From Sistotremastrum niveocremeum HHB9708 (lineage: Eukaryota > Basidiomycota > Agaricomycetes > Sistotremastrales > Sistotremastraceae): DNA of 64,000 nt. Under the pieces are notes generated by a model that was not told the DNA's origin, made no database searches, and was given only the letters and a program-made list of their open reading frames with translations. The stretch covers positions 1,240,001-1,304,000 of the forward strand of contig KV419394.1 in assembly GCA_001630475.1 (NCBI GenBank), written 5' to 3'. Within the stretch, counting starts at the first letter, position 1. Each line of letters begins with the position of its first letter. Positions 45,616 through 58,376 of the stretch are shown piece by piece. Position numbers and translations under genes: made by a program.

Positions 45616-48600
45616 CTATCGTCCTGCATGCAGCAAACATCTCAGCTCTTCGCTCAGTCCAGGAATCCGGCTGTCCTGAGCCTCTTTCCCTTCGCCCCCC
45701 TTGCGTCTTCGCAGGCTTGTCAGATCACTGGCAGTTTCTGCCTCTGCACGTCTCCGGTCCAAGTCGCCGACCAGCTGTGCGAACGACAAAAATAGTACCT
45801 CGGCCTGTGCCAGGGTGCTGTCCAGCTCAATCGTCGAGCTCAGGTCATTACAGTACTGCAGAATCTATGATTAGATATCACGTAGACCTTCTAAGAATAC
45901 CAAGACTGACCTTTAGAATTTCATCAAACTAAAATCCCAGCCGCCGAGTCAGGAACTGTCTTCCAAACCCTAGATGCATTACGTACCTCGACCAGGTACC
46001 TGATTATAACACTCCGATGACTTTCCAACACCGCCAGGGCCACAAAAAGGACGAAATTATTTGATAGATAATCTGTCCACAGAACTTCCCACAAACGTAT
46101 GACGTCTCCGAAAGGAAATTCTCGCTTGAAGTTAATCAACACCCAGCTATCCGCCATCTGAGCAATATTCAATGGTTTGATAACAGCAAACTTACCGGAA
46201 GCAGAAGAATAAGTTCAGGCCGTCGGCTTTTTCTACGAGACTCTATCAGCGGAATGCCTGAACGGTCTTGCATTCACGAACCCAAGTGACGATACAGTTC
46301 CGGATCCATTATTCCAAGCAGCTGCTGCAATGTGGACAGCTGCTTCTTCATTCCACTCTGATCACGAAGGAAATTTTGTTTCTGCGATGCATGAGCATTC
46401 AAACCCAAGAATGCAGACGCGGGAGCGCACCATCCTATTCATGACTTCCACAAAACACCAAAAAGTGATCTCTTCTTCTCCGGCCATAACCACATATATA
46501 GGTGCACATAGATCAGACATCCCTTGTACATAACCTTCGCATCCTTCCCAGTCAGTATCCTTTGTACACAGCTTCTCGATTGGGCTGCTGAGACTCACCT
46601 AAATCTTTTTCGTAAAAATTATAACTTAGCAATATGGTAGCAAGTCGATCTACATGATCATTCGAAGGTGGCTGAGAACCACCATCATTCTGATCAGGAG
46701 AGAACGACGATTGGCCGTTCGGGGACATTGACGGCTGTGAGAACAGAGGTTGTGTCCGATCGGTACGTCGACAGTCGACGTCGATTCTGTGTCGCTCCTG
46801 GGGACGTAAAATACGACGCAATGACTTTGAATACAGCAACGCACCTCAACTACATCCTCTCGATTGTACACCGCTTCGTTTCCTTGCCATTCAGCTTTAA
46901 TGTTGTAATATTGCTCCCTGACAAGAAACATTGAGTTTTGTTAACTGGAGCCAGATGGTCATTATACCTTTTCTCGTTCCATTGGCTCCTTCTCTCCGCC
47001 GTCGTAGCGCTCCAGGGCATGACGCCGAGGATGAATGGCCAAGCCTGGGCCCTGATCTCAGGAGTGAGGCCCTAGGAGTAATCAGTCTGTCTACTGCCCA
47101 GGCAACCAAAAAGACGACACATACCCGTCTGAATACCTGTTTACGCATCTCATGTTCCGGAATGTTTCCCCTACCGGTCTCGTCAAACCAAGATCTCCAT
47201 GTTACCAAGTCTACCGGATGTGTAGGGTCGCGAGTCGGCTTAGGAGTTGGAAGATTTGAACTCGAGTTTAGCAGCTCAAAGACGCCAAGAGATGAGTCTT
47301 CCTCAGACTGTGAAGATGATCGAGGTATGGACGCTGATTCCCGCATTCGGGCCCGCTCTCCTTCTTCGGCGACAACTCTCGCCCAGCGAGCCAGGTAAAC
47401 TCTAGCACCTTCATATTCACCTACGCCACTCTTCTCCACCCAGCTACTCCATTCTCCATTGGCATTCACCAAAGATTTCACAGGGTCAGGTAGATGAGGC
47501 ACAATGGGCTTGGCCAAAGGATGTGATAGAATAGTCTGGGCTGCGTGCCTCGTCGCTCGCGTCACAGACGAGAAGGATTGCAGGAGGGCCGCTCTCGCCT
47601 GGGAAGCAGGCGCGAGCGATTGTGAACTTGAGGGAGGATAATTCGACGAACTAGATAACGATCGATGAAGGAGAGATGCTCTATGCGTGGGTACTTGGCC
47701 GGTCAATGGTCGGGGTTGTAGATGCGCCGGCACTGGAGAATGGGAATTATGAGTGAGTATGGCATCAACAGCGTCGTCTGAGAATATATGTGTTGTGTGA
47801 GTCTCGATGTCCGCCCTCGAAGGATCTATGAGATAAAGAGACGGCTGCAGCGTGGATCGCAGTATATGTGCAAATTGTCGAATACGAGACAATAGGTCGT
47901 CGCCTCCCCATGACGGAACAGGAGATCTACGAGCACCTCCTACATCAACTAATGTTGACGCTTGAGATTGTATCGACTTGGATTCGTCATCGTGAAAATA
48001 AAGTGTTGGCAGGGTTGCCCCAGTAATCAGGTTTATGGCAACGGAACCATCTAGAAAAGAAAGAGTATCTTTATGTTGAGAGATCTGTTCATGTTTGGGA
48101 ACATGATGGGGAACATACACCATGATGCAAGACTTGGTGGGTGGACAACCATGCTGTAGATGGAAGTTAGGGGTACCGAGAAAGCATAGGACTCAGGTCG
48201 CGATGTGGGCAGATCGATGAGGACAGCATCTGTGAAGTAACTTGAGTAGGTCGACGTTGTGATAACAGAGTACACGACCTTCGTCTTCCTCTCCCGATCC
48301 CGCAGTTTGAGCCCTGGACTCTATTCTGACAAACTTGTCCCATTCTTCCCGCCCGCGCTCATTTAACAACGTCTCTGGTATCCAAGCCAATAGGTATACT
48401 GGGTTAATGTGCTCCTAGACAGTTCGTTCAACCGACAACATGTCGAAGAAAGAACCACCTTACTTGTTTCACCAAGGCCACGAAGCCCGGGATATTATCT
48501 CGAGCATAAGCGGTGGGATTCACATAGACTTTGGATTTGCTGTATAAGAGGCGACATAAAGGTGTCTCATCCTCCGGTACAGAACTTGAAGGGGCCGCAT

Positions 48601-48643
48601 CTCCACTAGGAATACTGACTGGTGCACGGTTGATCTCAATCAT
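45616..48643 (-). CDS. GYP7: Rab GTPase-activating protein Gyp7 (TBC domain)
   Basis: Accelerates GTP hydrolysis by Ypt7/Rab7-type GTPases of the late endosome and vacuole. The ATG at 48643 gives MIEINRAPVSIPSGDAAP, then LLYSKSKVYVNPTAYARDNI (Gyp7 N-terminal domain), EHINPVYLLAWIPE over an intron, and VVHPPSLASWCM/VYVPHHVP. A 400-residue middle exon leads to the TBC domain: GLTPEIRAQAWPFILGV, then RIDVDCRRTDR with the arginine finger (about 46780), LGYVQGMSDLCAPIYVVMAG with the glutamine finger, FWCFVEVMNRM, WVLINFKREFPFGDVIRLWE and VLWTDYLSNNFVLFVALAVL. It ends in LSEELRCLLHAGR, TAG at 45616. About 830 residues. A further exon upstream of 48643 was considered and not accepted. Confidence 0.92.
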
Positions 48644-48981
48644 GGACTCGTGCTTGTGCTCCCAGTCAAAATGCTGGTTACAACTGATCGAGCGATTAAC
48701 TCACCGATAGAGAGAGTAGGCCACTATCTGGCGAAAGACCTCCGCCCATTGTGAATGTTGAGGGACGACTTTGTGTTGCGGAGAGTTGAAATGCGCAGCG
48801 GTAACTGCGTCCATGAATATTTGGGTGTTACTGCGCGTCATAGCGTTCAACTCATCGTTCAGCTTCTATAGACCCTGAGTTCGGATAAGATAAATAACTA
48901 ATAATGGATAATCTAAGGATACAAATGATGCGAGGTCCTAAGGCTACAGAGATGAGAAACTAGGGGAAAACAATCCAATCC
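48644..48981. other. GYP7 upstream region and SFI1 3' flank
   Basis: 338 bases between two minus-strand genes. An ATG-led frame at 48749 could splice to the GYP7 frame only across a 31-base intron, which is too short to trust. Confidence 0.4.
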
Positions 48982-51900
48982 TCACGGATCGACGGAACTA
49001 GGCCGCTTGGGAAATTCTGTTGTGGAGCTTTTGAGGCGAGCCCAAAGATTCATTTTCTCATCGACGGAGCTGACGGCTTGTGATGACTTTGGACGTGCAG
49101 CTTCAGGCGCAGGCGGGATAGATCGATGCGTCGACGGGGCTAGTAGCCGCGATAGACCGCGATCTTTCGGAACTCCAAGCAATTGTTTACTTGAAGATGC
49201 GATGGGTCTGGACGATGTGGAGGCTGAACGTGGCTTCATGGAATCATTAAGCGATTTAACAAATGAGGGCTTAGGCGGCTCCGGCAAACGTAGATATCTT
49301 GCCCGACTAAATTTATAGGAAATTAGCAAGGCGGTCGCGAGACTACATTGCAAGAGTCGGAAACTCACGCCACGGCCTTCAAAGCTATTCGACTCCGATA
49401 TATTTGAAGCCATTTGGAGAAAGTTTGTTCTACCGCGTTTGGTCAGCATCATTCATTCATTCATCCACAGGACTCTCAAAACTTACTCAGTGTCGTACGA
49501 CGCTCAAAATCCCTAGCAGCATGAGCCTGTCTCGCTCGGGGCATGCTGGCCCTCCAGACTTGCCATGCTTTGAGTTTTGTTTGTGAGTTATGAAAGCGTA
49601 AAGCAGGGAGAATCTTGTCGAATTCAGAATTATGGACAGCTGGGATTTGTAGTTCACCAACCTTAGTTTTTCGCTGCCAATTTCCAAACGCTCGGACCAA
49701 TAAATTAGCTTTGAGTCTCATGAGCATTTCATCCTCCTGTCGACCATCTGAATTTGATATGTATACGGCAGAATGTCTAGGACGGACCAGTGGACGTAAA
49801 CGATTGGCTATAAGACGATCTCGCCAATGTTCCCAAGCAGCAGCAAGAAGGGCTTCTTTGCTTTCTTCTTCGTGAGCGCGCAACCTCTGTCCTCGTTGCT
49901 GGGAGTTGCGAGTGGCATTGTACCATTTCGCGAAGGCGTTGCGCAACACGTCTGGAGATTGTTAGTTCTTGACTCGAAGTTATGTTGGGATAATATACCT
50001 TCCTGCCTAACAAAGTGGAAGCTATCCATCAAGTTGAGGTTTTCCACGTGTCGGAGACAGATAGTCTTCCATCTCGTATAGGCAGTTCTGATAAACATTG
50101 AGAAGGCATGCGCTATTACCTTCAGGCAACACTCACCTGAGAATCCGTGTCTGCCATCTCTCGGTAGCTTGTATCTCGCGTAACTTGATAGTAACCACTC
50201 GATTCGTCCATGCGCTAATTGCAGTGCGAAGAAGGCGCTACCACGAACATGAGGACACACTGCAATACTCGTAGAAGTCACTCACCAAATTGACTTTGCG
50301 ACTCATTTCCTGTGAGGCATTCCTGAGCTGAGCGTTTCGTTTACTAGCTGATGCCCATCCTAGCTGAAGTTCAATACTTTGGGAATGACCGCGGAAGTCA
50401 TTAGACGCACGAGTAAAGACCCGGTTGAGAAGTTTCTCAGAGAAGGCCTTAAGCTTTGCCTCTCTTCTCCGAGTCTCCAGGAGCATCCTCCATTTGTCCC
50501 ACGCGGCGCGTTGAACAAAGAATCTGCGTGCCGCTCTGGCCTGTTTTAATTGTTTCAGGTTCGCTCGTAGTTTAAGACGCCAGTGAAACAAATGCTTTTC
50601 TGCGAGGCGAAGGCCGTGATACTCTACGCTGAATTCCGCATTTTGCTGACGAAGGTGGAAGGTTGATCTCCATTTTCTCCAGCCTTCCAATGCGCTCAGG
50701 ACAGAGCTCTGCTTGATGAAGGGCTCGGCACGATCTGATGTACTTAAGTCACTGTGACTCACATAGGACATAGCCCTCACCGTTCAGCTGGGTTACATGG
50801 TTTAGACGCTTGACCCACGCATCCCAAGCGTTCCTTTGCAACCGAAACGCACGCACTCGCTGGAAAAGACGACCTCGTTCCCGTGAGACCCAAATTCTCA
50901 ACACCGCTCTCAGCAAGGACTTGTCCAGCCCATGATTGAACTTGACGGCCCTGGACACCAAAATCTATCAAGCAGTCAGTCCGGCCCCTGAATGGTGAGC
51001 GACAGAACCGACTTGTTTTTGTTTGTGAACCTTTCTCCAGTTCTCGAAACCGTGGCGAAGCAGATTTTTGCTATAGACGGCATTGGCAGCACGTGAATCT
51101 CGGCTGACAATAGATTAGATTCGAATGGAAGGGGGACTGGGATGGGACTCAACGTGTAGCGGTTCCAGAGATGTAGAAAGTTCTGCTTCAAGCGTCTCTG
51201 TCCCACCTGATGGACTCTTCTTTCGATAGAAGACAACTGGGTCATATGACACCATCTTTGGAATAATTGTACCATACGTCGGTTTTCGAAGAGATCGGCC
51301 AAGTTCTGAGCGGCCGAAACCATTCGGTTTCGCTGATTTATACGGCTGTGCCAAGTCTCCATTGCTCGCGACAGGGCACGAAGCCTAAACCCTTTCTCCA
51401 ACTGATTCAAGTGATATCGCCGGCGCCATCGCTGTAATGACATGAGAAATTGCATCATTCCGAGACAAATGACCTACGGCCCAAGCTTCCTTGCACAGTG
51501 TCTTGTCCCGCGCTGATTTGAGAATAGCCATTTTGCGCCGGATCTCATCGCGCCACGCTTTAACCTGTCGCTCTCGCAATCTTCTTCTCCAGACGGTGAA
51601 GTACCGAGACACAGTGAAGGCTAGCGCGTGAGCTTCCAAAGACTCGTTTCTATCTCGTTGTTTAGAATACGCTTCCCGCCAGCGCCGGAGCCACAAACTT
51701 GTCTGCAGCCGAGAGCGAGCGTGGTCAACTTGGTTGTTCGTTTCCTGCAAGAAAGGCGGTCGATATGCTGTCAAGAAGATCCACGGTATGACTTACAATG
51801 ATCCAACGGGTGCCTTGAACCCAAACATCAAAGCACCTGGCGAGCAGCATTTCGGTGCGGAAATCGTCTGCGACTTTCTCCTGTCGCTGTTGTCGTACTC

Positions 51901-52723
51901 GCTCCCAGGCGTCTTCTGCCTCTGAAGCTGCATGATGTGTGGGAGGTCGGGTTGGAGGATGATCAGCAGGATCAACAGATCTTAGTCGGAGATCTTCTTT
52001 CTCGGAACGCAGAGTGTGTCTCGCTCGAGGTATGAATGGCACATCGGCATACAGTCCTGGGTTTAGTTCACGTTCAGGGGAGTAATGTCGGCTGTGTCTA
52101 TTGTCTAATTGATCTCGCGGGAGGTCGAGATTCAGAATTGTTCTTTCGGACGTCGAGTGAGCAGACGCCGTTTCTAAAATTGAAGAGTCAAATTCATCCC
52201 CGCGACGTGCATGATGAAGAGGAGCGAGGGGAGCATGATGTAGAGATGGCATCCGGACGCGAGATGGAAGAGGCTCAAGATCTTCCGAAACTAATGCGTC
52301 GGAAGACAGGGGGAGATGATGGGCAAAGGGAGGTCGTTGGGAGATGGGCCTGTGCATGACAGGTTCCTCGCGCTCTCTGCTTGTAGACCTTCGAGCTATA
52401 CCCTGTTGAGCCTTGGCACGAGTCCACCTTTCGCCCCAAGTATCGCCTTTGACAGTTGCGACTTTGAGCAACATCCTGTAATAAACAACGTCGTCGGCGG
52501 CATTCATTCCGCGCTCCTGCAGGACTTCGTTGTACGCTTTGAACCCGTACAAGAATCCGTTTTCATCTTTTGCTCTTTGAATTATGCTATCCAGAATTTC
52601 TACATTTTCGGGCGAAAGGGATTGTAGGGCCAACGATGATGAGGAGGTAGTGGAAGTGTCGAGGACATCTGAATGAATGATCCTGGATGGTGTGGACGCT
52701 CGAGGAGGCTCGAACGGGGGCAT
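48982..52723 (-). CDS. SFI1: Spindle-pole-body/centrin-binding protein Sfi1
   Basis: Long helical protein that binds centrin (Cdc31) at each repeat and spans the half-bridge during spindle pole body duplication. I start at the ATG at 52723 (MPPFEPPRASTPSRIIHSD). An N-terminal globular part has ENVEILDSIIQRAKDENGFL and YGFKAYNEVLQERG, followed by a disordered stretch. From about 51920 to 49500 there are at least fifteen Sfi1-type repeats, each centred on an aromatic-Trp core: FDVWVQGT, RRWREAY, FTVWRRRLR, METWHSRI, FQRWCHMT, LHLWNRYT, LRIWVSRE, WDAWVKRL, WRKWRS, FHWRLKLR, WDKWRMLL, FAKWYNATR, WEHWRDRL, FGNWQRKTK, WQVWRASM. The end is a Ser/Pro-rich tail with LPEPPKPSFVKSLNDS, stopping at 48982. 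About 1,150 residues; most introns fall between repeats. Confidence 0.92.
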
Positions 52724-53081
52724 TCCAGAATCGGCCAACAGAACAAGGGAGGGTTCCAGACTCAAACCTTGACTTGGACTGTGCTTAGTCGGCGGACAAC
52801 ATCGTCACGCAGCAAAGCATGCAGTCCCAGGACGAACTTCGACGAAGAGGTGGACGCGACGTGTTGTTGTGTAGTGTTTGACCACCAGTGCGAATGCCAC
52901 CAGCGACACGGGAGGGGCAGCTGGCTCTTGATACTGCATTCGACTCTTGCAGATGAGTTACCGATTACTTGTACCTTTTTCCAGACACTGAAACGCTGGG
53001 TCATGCCTCCGATAAGATGCCGCCACCCACATCATCACAGTCCCTCGAATTTTTGCGACGACAGCAAGCGTTTGCTAATTT
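52724..53081. promoter_or_regulatory. SFI1 upstream region
   Basis: About 358 bases upstream of the SFI1 start. Open frames exist on both strands but none has an ATG start with recognisable content. Confidence 0.4.
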
Positions 53082-53514
53082 ATGTTGCTACGGACAAATG
53101 TCTATTCTATAACGCTCTCGAAGCCTTCGATTCATCATCATAATGTCTTGTTCCAAATGCGTTGGTCTGATGGGCTGGTCGAGATGGAATATGTGATTCG
53201 AATTTCCGGACAATTTTCAGGTGAGTCATCTTCGTCCCTTGTAACCACAGTAGTCAGGATGTTTCTGACGCAGCTTTCGCACAGATATACATGCTGCATT
53301 CGGATGGCTGCCTGCTAAATGGAGTCGCCATCGGGACTGGCTATTCACAGAGCTGGGCAGGCTTTACCGGACAGCCCAATGGATCGTACCTTGCCCAGAT
53401 GATCATGCCGCGTGTTTCAATGGTTCTACCTGTGTCTTCAAACTGAGCTGTCTTGGTTGGACCGATTTCCACGCGCAAGTTCCCGAAATTCGAAAATTGC
53501 AACCGGCAAGCTAG
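53082..53514 (+). CDS. Candidate small spliced gene, no known family
   Basis: The ATG at 53082 opens a frame of about 46 codons that contains MRWSDGLVEMEYVIRISGQF and runs into a GTGAGT donor at 53220. Taking the CACAG acceptor at about 53284 keeps the frame open for roughly 75 more codons (IHAAFGWLPAKWSRHRDWLF, then WIVPCPDDHAACFNGSTCVF) to TAG at 53512-53514. The second exon is rich in Trp and Cys, which is unlike random sequence. There is no signal peptide and no recognised domain. It could equally be a remnant of a once longer gene or a chance frame. Confidence 0.3.
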
Positions 53515-54683
53515 AGGTCACTTCACCAACTCATACATCATACCGCATTCTATCGCTGTGATTATGAGGCTTGCTTTCCGTACCACAGTTGACGTATCCT
53601 TCGAAGATATTCCAACGCCACGCAGATCTCTCCCTATCTTCCATTCCCATCCCATCACCAGGAACACGTGCCCCATAGCCCTTGCCAAAAAACCTTCCCG
53701 CAAAATCACCACCAATATACGGGCCTTATTCCAGATCATATCAAATTAAACCCAGGGCAATCATCAACCCTTGTGACATATTCATTCATGATCCAGAGAC
53801 CTCGCCCAACGATTCTAAGGATATCCTGCCGCAGAGTGATGTAAATTAGCAGTCCGCATACCATTGCAGCGTTACTAAACGGAGAATCGAGTTCGAAACA
53901 CTAAGCAAGTACAAACAGGGACCCACAACAGCTCCCACAACATGTTAGAGTCTCGATCGACAGCTCTCGCTCAGTCAGCACCATCAAGCACGTACCTTCG
54001 CATGCAACATCCATCAGTCCATCCTCGTCGTTCGTTCCTCGCGCCCTCGCAAATGTTCAGCATATATCAGCATATCGAGGACACTGTCATGCTCGATCCG
54101 AGCCCTACGGAGATGTCAAGAGGTTATGGAGATTCATGCAGGCAGTATGATATTAGTATGGATTTGGATTGATTGGTATTTTCTCATATATATACACCTT
54201 GTATTCTCGTCTACACTTCACTGAATCAACACATCACATTCCCTGCTATATACTGTGCACTCCCCTCGTCTCCAAGTCCCCCCGAACGTCGATTCGACAA
54301 CCTTCGCTGAGCCTCGCCGTGATCACGGTCATTTTGTGACGTCACGGTCACAGCGCGCCTCACACAACAGCATCAAAGGGTCCGCGATTCAAGATCCTGT
54401 ACTGGTACAGTACCCAGGACAGAGGGATGCTCAAACTCCTTATTTAGCTTCTGTAGAATGAGAGGTTTCACTAGGACAGTCTCGGTGAAGGTTCACAATC
54501 AGCGCCAATGATCAGCGCAGGAAATTACGGCATCTGTGACCGTGACGCTGTCTTCAACGCGCGTGTCACGTGGGTCGTGACATGGTACCGACGCGTTCCA
54601 TCTTGCGCAGAGACTTTGGCAGAGACGGTGCAGAGACTACTGACACCCATTGCGTTCTGACTGTTGCGGCGACGAGTCACTAG
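53515..54683. other. Gene-poor stretch upstream of TOP3
   Basis: About 1.2 kb without a supported conserved gene. It holds one ATG-led frame at 53942-54172 (entered separately), AT-rich tracts around 54180-54200, and the TOP3 promoter. No tRNA or repeat array was seen. Confidence 0.45.
53942..54172 (+). CDS. Candidate 76-residue protein
   Basis: Uninterrupted ATG-to-stop frame, MLESRSTALAQSAPSSTYLR, ending SCRQYDISMDLD. The last third (HIEDTVMLDPSPTEMSRGYG) is acidic and Met/Asp-rich, reminiscent of a short regulatory peptide. No family recognised and no upstream exon can be joined with confidence. It may be a chance frame. Confidence 0.25.
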   Translation: MLESRSTALAQSAPSSTYLRMQHPSVHPRRSFLAPSQMFSIYQHIEDTVMLDPSPTEMSRGYGDSCRQYDISMDLD

Positions 54684-57600
54684 TATGCCATGGCCTAAGG
54701 TCCTCTGTGTAGCCGAGAAACCCTCCATAGCTAAATCAATCTCTCAAATACTGTCCGGCGGCCAATATGAGGTGGTGAGGAATCTTACATGTTGCGCTCC
54801 TTTTGAAACCAGTCTGACTGCGCAAGCAGCGCAACACAACGACCCCTTATATCAAAAATTACGAGTTCTCATATCCGGCCTCGCAATGCGAGTTCATCGT
54901 GACTTCTGTCGTTGGTCACCTGACCGAAAAGGAATTTACGGAGGCCCATAAGACTTGGCATTCTTGTGACCCCTTTGAGCTTTTCGACGCTGCAGTAGAG
55001 ACACGAGTGCCAAAGGACAAGATTTCAGTCAAGCAAAATCTCAGCAGTCAAGCTCGACGATGTGAGAGGCTTGTCATCTGGACCGATTGCGATCGTGAAG
55101 GAGAAGCTATTGGCGGTGAAGTGGCAGATGTCTGCAGGCAGGCGAATCGACATATAGTGGTTCAAAGAGCTCGTTTCAGTGCGATTATCCCACAGTGAGC
55201 CTTATCCAACCATTAAACATCGCTGAAATGTGAGATTGTGTCAGGCAAATCCACCACGCAGCTCAGAACACGGTAGCACTGGACACCGCTCAGATCGATG
55301 CTGTCGAAGCCAGAGTAACTCTTGATCTCAAGCTCGGAGCGGCGTTTACCAGAATGCAAACCACGACCTTGCGTCCTCAGATTGCATTACTTCCCGATCT
55401 TATCTCTTATGGTAGGTCATGATTTGGGTTCACTGAGTTAAACCTGATTCAACACTGGCAGGCCCATGTCAGTTTCCCACCTTAGGATTCGTAGTGTCCC
55501 GTTATGAACAGGTCCAGTCCTTCTCTCCCGAGAGCTTTTGGTACATTTTTCTTTCCTTGAACCGGGCTCTCCAACATAATGGCGGCGAAGAGGTCGATGC
55601 GCCTGAAGCAGAGCAGGCTGCTACCGTTTTCACATGGGGTCGAGTTCGCCTCTTTGAGTTCGAAGTCAGCCTGGCTATCTACGAGGGCGTCTTGGCGAGC
55701 CGTACTGCGCGGGTCCAGAAAATCACCAAGGCTCCGACAAAGAAGTGGAAGCCTATGCCCCTGACGACGGTAGAGCTCCAGAAATCTGGTAGCCGACTCC
55801 TTAGGTTGACTCCAAAAACTATCCTTGATGTGCGGCCAGACTCTTGTCGATTCTCTCGGTACTGATTTTGCCTAGATCTCCGAGGGTCTGTACCAGAGAG
55901 GATTCTTATCTTACCCTCGCACGGAAACGGACCAATTTGACCCTGATTTCGATTTTAACTCCTTGATTGAGAAGCAGACCCTGGATCCAGCATGGGGTCC
56001 CTTTGCTAATCGGTAAGCTCGCTTGCTATGCGCAGAGCTACCCAAATTTATTGCTCGATTTAGGCTGATGCAAGGAGAATTTCGTCCCCCACGCCGGGGC
56101 AAGAAAAACGATCAAGCCCATCCTCCGATACATCCCACATGTTACGCAGGAAACCTTGTGGGAGATGAGAAAAGGGTTTACGAATACATTACTCGCCGTT
56201 TTCTTGCATGCTGTGCCCAAGATGCCGAAGGTTTCCAAACAACGGTTGATGTCGCTTACGGAGGGGAGGAGTTCTCCGCAAAAGGTATGATTTTATGCAA
56301 TGTCAACACATGTTTCATGCTGAGAGCGCGCAAGGCCTTATCGTTCTTCGGCGCAACTACCTTGATGTCTTCATATACGATAATTGGAAAGGTATGGTGC
56401 TTCCCGATTTTGTAGAAGGAGAGGAATTTGTGCCGTCTGTATGCGAGCTGCGGGATGGACAGACAACAAGACCAGCACTGCTCACGGAGGCTGATCTGGT
56501 CGGCTTGATGGATAAGAATGGAATCGGTGATCTGCAAAATAATCTGCTTTCACGACAAATAGCTCACAAATTCGTAGGGACTGACGCGACGATAGCCCAA
56601 CACATCCAGACCATAATTGACCGAGAATATGTTATACCTCGGATGCAAGGAGGGACAAAGTATCTTTTGCCGTCGACTTTGGGCATTGGGCTCGTAGAGG
56701 GGTACAATGAGATCGGATTTGACAGAAGTCTGAGTAAACCACAGCTTCGAAGACAGGTCCGTTGTCTCGCTCACGCATCAATTTCAACGTTCAACGGAAG
56801 CAGACAGAGCGCACTATGGTCCAAGTATGCCAAGGCATTAAATCTAAACATGACATGCTGAACGAAAGCATCGAACAATACAAGGAAGTCTACGTACGAG
56901 CTCGACAACAATTCGATAAAGTCGTTGGGGTAGGTCTGGCTCGGTTAATACTGATGAAATTCATATACTCAGGATATTTCAGAGCGTACAGCGGCAACTT
57001 CGAGGGCAGGCCCCACGGGCAGGCGACGTCGCTGTGGACGATTGGCCTGCTCATGATGGTCAAGACGGCGACGATGACGACAACGAGGGTGGTGGTGGCG
57101 GCGGCGGGAGCCGTGGGGCTCGAGGCTCGAGGGGCAGCCGTAGTCGCAGAGGAAGAGGGGGCACCACAAGAGGAGCACCATCAAGTCGAGGCCGAAACGC
57201 TCGTAGCGGATCAAAGAAAGACAAGTATGATGGTTGGTTGTCAATCAAGCGTTCTCCGCATTCTTGCTGATCGTGGATGAAAACTAGACGGACAAGACCC
57301 TCCACCGCCGAGTGGATCAACCCATACAACAGGAAACGAATACCAATCATCAACGATTGGCTCTGCCAATGTAACAGGCAAACCTCATCCGCCTGATTGT
57401 CAGTGTGGACAACCCGCCGCAGAGCGCACGGTCACCAAGGAGAACGAGAACAAAGGCAGAGCGTTCTGGACGTGCGGTAACAATAAGACATGCACGTTCT
57501 TCGAATGGGTCGAAGGGACGAGCACCGAAGGTGCAGCGAGAGCCAGCCGCGGTGCAACACTTAAGAGAGCACCAACCGATGTGGGTCTCCGTTTCCCTCG

Positions 57601-58376
57601 TCTCTACTGAGTTGCTGACATACCCCGAAATCTAGAACGAGTTGCGTCCTTCGCGCAACCAAACTGTGCCGTCATCCTGCAAGTGCGATTTAACCCCCGT
57701 GATGCGGACTGTGAACAAGGAAGGGCCGAATAAAGGTCGTCATTTCTGGGTGTGCCCGAATTCCGAGAAAGCTAGATGTGACCACTTCGTGTGGGACGAT
57801 GAGCAAAAAGCGGAAGGCGTCCCACAAGGTCGTGGCGCGGGAGGCGGAGGAGAATGTTATAAGGTAAGACAACTGCACGTCGCCTGTATGGAGTTCTGAC
57901 AAATAGCCTAGTGCGGTCAGCAGGGGCATTTTGCAAACGGTGCGTAGATTGAGTTCCGGCAAGAAGCATGTGAAGGAGGTCATTCTATGTATTCCAGCTT
58001 GTCCGCATGAAGAGCCTCCCTCAAAGCGTGCGCGGTCGGGGGGTACGTCTACGTCACAGGGTCAATCGGGAACATGTTATCAGTGCGGGCAAGATGGTCA
58101 TTGGGCTTCTTCCTGTACCCAACAGAAATCGAAAGGTATGATATTGTTTCTAATTGCCACATCTTTTAATTCAGTTCTGGATAAGGGTCACAACGAGGAA
58201 GAACCAGTGGCGAGAGTAGTTCAGGATCGTGTTTCAAATGTGGCAGCTCTGGACATTGGAGTAATGCCTGCTCGGCGGAGTCGTCAGGCAAATCACGAAG
58301 AGGATCTGGGGGAGCCAGAGGAACGAGGGGTAAAAGGGGGACGTCCAATCGGAAGGGTTCAAGGTGGAAGTCGTAG
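54684..58376 (+). CDS. TOP3: DNA topoisomerase III with GRF and CCHC zinc fingers
   Basis: Type IA topoisomerase that works with a RecQ helicase and Rmi1 to dissolve recombination intermediates. The ATG at 54684 gives MPWPKVLCVAEKPSIAKSIS (TOPRIM start). TOPRIM continues with IVTSVVGHLTEKEF and LVIWTDCDREGEAIGGEVAD, with the metal-binding Asp-x-Asp-x-Glu. Next are ARVTLDLKLGAAFTRMQT, then GPCQFPTLGFVVSRYEQVQ. The catalytic tyrosine lies in GFLSYPRTETDQF (about 55900), then AHPPIHPT and MDKNGIGTDATIAQHI. After a Gly/Arg-rich linker there are two GRF fingers (CQCGQPAAERTVTKENENKG with AFWTCGNNKTCTFFEW, and CKCDLTPVMRTVNKEGPNKG with HFWVCPN) and two CCHC knuckles (CYQCGQDGHWASSC and CFKCGSSGHWSNAC). 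It ends in a basic GSRWKS. Its tail is like animal and plant TOP3-alpha, unlike yeast Top3. Confidence 0.94.

Noticed and set aside
48644-48749. Extra 5' exon for GYP7 starting at the ATG at 48749
   Set aside because: It would join in frame, but only across a 31-base intron, shorter than any other intron here.
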